A stretch of 64,000 bases of DNA, from NCBI GenBank assembly GCA_964410965.1, contig CAYPIY010000007.1, positions 62,001 to 126,000 of the forward strand. Reading direction: 5' to 3'. Positions within the stretch are counted from its first letter, which is position 1. Each line of letters begins with the position of its first letter. Below are positions 62,588 through 64,000 of the stretch, piece by piece. The stretch comes from JBBIRG01 sp964410965. GTDB lineage: Bacteria; CLD3; SB21; JBBIRG01. Both the position numbers and the translations under genes were made by a program. A model generated the notes under the pieces. It saw only the letters and a program-made list of their open reading frames with translations, searched no databases and was not told where the DNA came from.

Positions 62588-63421
62588 TTATTTGTTTTTA
62601 TCAAGATTCCGCTTATTTCTTAACATGGTTAAATGATTTTGAAGTTTTAAAGCTGATGAATAATCATCCAATTTAATACTTTCAGGATAATGAAGGCCAT
62701 GGAAATGAACATTAAGTTCATTATCTATAACTTCCAGTCTTTTAATATCTTTTACAATAATATGCTCTAATCTTTCTGTAATCATATTTTCTGATATCGT
62801 TAACTTAATAAACAAATTTGAAGTGATTCTAAATAAATTAACAGCAACGGCTTTTTCACTACAAATAACATGGGGTATAGTAATACCCATTATATTTAAG
62901 ATTATTCTGTCCTGTGGCGAAATATCTTCATAACTAAGAGCTGTTTTAAATTGATTTAATAAAGACTGTAATATTTTTGATAGTGACGAATAATGGTCAT
63001 AAAATTTATCTAAGACCCACTCAATATTAGCGGCATTTTCATGACTATGATAATATGATTTTTGAGCAATTTTGATATTCCCAATCGATTTTTTAGGGTA
63101 TTCAGAATTAGAAAAATCAGTAAATAAATATTCAATTTTTTGATTATTTATAAATTGTTCATTAGTAGATTTGCTTTTAAAATATTTATTATTTTCAAGT
63201 GAATTCATATAATCGAAAAATGAACTTAATGGTATACACCCGGATACATACGGTTCGTAGTTTTTAATATTCTGAGTTATGAAATCCGATGCAATTTGAT
63301 ATTGCCTGTTGAATTCGTCAAGATTAGAAAAAAACTTAAATTCCAATTGATCCATACATTTTAGATGAAGTTGATTTAATAAATCAGATATCATCTTTAC
63401 TTTCGCGCTTTCTGTATTCAT
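62588..63421 (-). CDS. Orphan gene lying between direct repeats of a gene tail
   Basis: 277 residues, very AT-rich, no signal peptide or membrane segment and no domain I recognise. The N-terminal two thirds look helical (MISDLLNQLHLKCMDQLEF, WVLDKFYDHYSSLSKILQSL). The C-terminal ~80 residues look beta-rich (ITSNLFIKLTISENMITERLEHIIVKD, NELNVHFHGLHYPESIKLDD). It ends 13 bp before the duplicated tail at 62533-62574, while the intact tail lies at 63647, so it sits inside a 1.1-kb repeat-bounded segment. Confidence 0.8.
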   Translation of the reverse strand: MNTESAKVKMISDLLNQLHLKCMDQLEFKFFSNLDEFNRQYQIASDFITQNIKNYEPYVSGCIPLSSFFDYMNSLENNKYFKSKSTNEQFINNQKIEYLFTDFSNSEYPKKSIGNIKIAQKSYYHSHENAANIEWVLDKFYDHYSSLSKILQSLLNQFKTALSYEDISPQDRIILNIMGITIPHVICSEKAVAVNLFRITSNLFIKLTISENMITERLEHIIVKDIKRLEVIDNELNVHFHGLHYPESIKLDDYSSALKLQNHLTMLRNKRNLDKNK

Positions 63422-63601
63422 AAAGTTAAAACTTTATTAAAATGTTATTTTAAATAATTAATACTGTTATAGATTTAAAACACAATGCTAGTAATAATTA
63501 ATTTAGATTCATTGCGATTTTTCGATTCATCGTGGACTAAATTCCTATTTCAAATCAAAAAAATAATCAAGTGATTCAAATAGTAAATGACGAATTATAG
63601 T

Positions 63602-63631
63602 AAAATACCAGGCTCCATTAAGGAGCCTGGT
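63602..63631 (-). terminator. Rho-independent terminator of the last gene
   Basis: 10-bp perfect stem ACCAGGCTCC / GGAGCCTGGT with a 5-base loop, followed by ATTTTA on the minus strand. Confidence 0.85.
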
Positions 63632-63646
63632 CTGTAACTGAATCAT

Positions 63647-64000
63647 TTACTTCTTTTCTTCCGGTTTGGCGGGGGCGACTTTTTTGTTTAACGCGGCATA
63701 TATTTTCGCATAGGAAAACTGCGTTTTCACCGCCGGTTTGTCGGAGTATAATTTCGCGGAAATCCTCGCCACGCTGATCACCTGCTCGTATATCTCATTC
63801 AATTCCGCCACACCCGCCGCCGTCACTTCTTTACGAGCCGCTTTGAGAAATTCCTGATTGACATTCGCCGCCTTTAATGTGTCCGCAAACGCAATGATCT
63901 CATTAATCAACGTATCCGGCGTACCCGCCGCGGTGATCTCCTGTATCACGCTTTTAGTCATGTTGGTCTTGAACTGATACAGTAATTCGATAAGCGCTTC
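63647..64000 (-). CDS. Small helical protein, probably truncated by the window edge
   Basis: An ATG at 63961 gives 104 residues, but the frame stays open to the right edge (codons read EALIELLYQFKTN before that Met), so the true start may lie outside. The visible part is helical and Ala-rich (DTLINEIIAFADTLKAAN, AARKEVTAAGVAELNEIYEQVISVARISA), ending APAKPEEKK. No family recognised. Composition is like the main chromosome, so it probably marks the right boundary of the island. Its 3' end is duplicated at 62533. Confidence 0.75.
   Translation of the reverse strand, partial: EALIELLYQFKTNMTKSVIQEITAAGTPDTLINEIIAFADTLKAANVNQEFLKAARKEVTAAGVAELNEIYEQVISVARISAKLYSDKPAVKTQFSYAKIYAALNKKVAPAKPEEKK

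Overview
The window looks like chromosome from a Gram-negative bacterium of the Fibrobacterota-Chlorobiota-Bacteroidota (FCB) supergroup. Four large secreted proteins end in the YPNPFNPST-type C-terminal module used as a type IX secretion (T9SS) sorting signal. A FISUMP-family protein, a TonB-dependent receptor with an N-terminal carboxypeptidase-like domain, an Omp85-type barrel, a LolA-like protein and an LpxL-type acyltransferase all point to an outer membrane. A finer placement (Ignavibacteria, Calditrichota, KSB1 and similar) is not supportable from these 64 kb alone. By eye about the first 56 kb has roughly balanced base composition. The last 8 kb, and a short stretch at 20.5-22.2 kb, are clearly AT-richer.

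Layout. 0-8.5 kb: end of a hybrid sensor kinase, an EF-hand membrane protein, a CsgG-like/formylglycine-enzyme-like fusion, two lipoproteins and folC. 8.5-15.2 kb: an operon of three paralogous T9SS cargo proteins. 15.6-22.6 kb: lepA, cutA, larC, a methyltransferase, then hypA and hypB separated by two AT-rich genes; this is a nickel-handling neighbourhood. 22.8-33.2 kb: a Ycf46-like AAA ATPase, CreD-like protein, adrenodoxin-reductase-type flavoprotein, MuiA-like protein, wecB, envelope proteins and an LRR T9SS protein followed by the remnant of another T9SS tail. 33.4-45.9 kb: housekeeping and envelope genes: HU, rsmE, a TPR lipoprotein, an Omp85 barrel, tRNA-Asn, an M1 peptidase, tRNA-Leu, a receiver-kinase, an lpxL-like/rnhA/lipM operon, pgsA, pgpA and a sucD with an unusual lysine-rich tail. 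46-52 kb: a potassium-uptake module, with a NtrC-type sigma-54 activator, a possible sigma-54 promoter, a 28-codon membrane microprotein, ktrB, ktrA and a KinB-like kinase. 52-56 kb: TonB receptor, a small membrane ORF and pruA.

56.1-63.7 kb is an accessory island that looks defence-related. It opens with an array of 21-bp tandem repeats. It then carries an AvaI/BsoBI-like restriction endonuclease with its methyltransferase, a two-TM protein split by an apparent frameshift at an A8 tract, a PIN-GNAT-PUA-like fusion overlapping an ASCH-domain gene, and an orphan gene lying between a 39-bp direct repeat derived from the 3' end of the last gene. The PIN-GNAT/ASCH pair and the repeat-flanked orphan are the best candidates for something undescribed. 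The microprotein, possible sigma-54 promoter and activator around ktrAB form a second, easily testable candidate.

All function calls are from reading motifs and recalled family resemblance; no database search was run.
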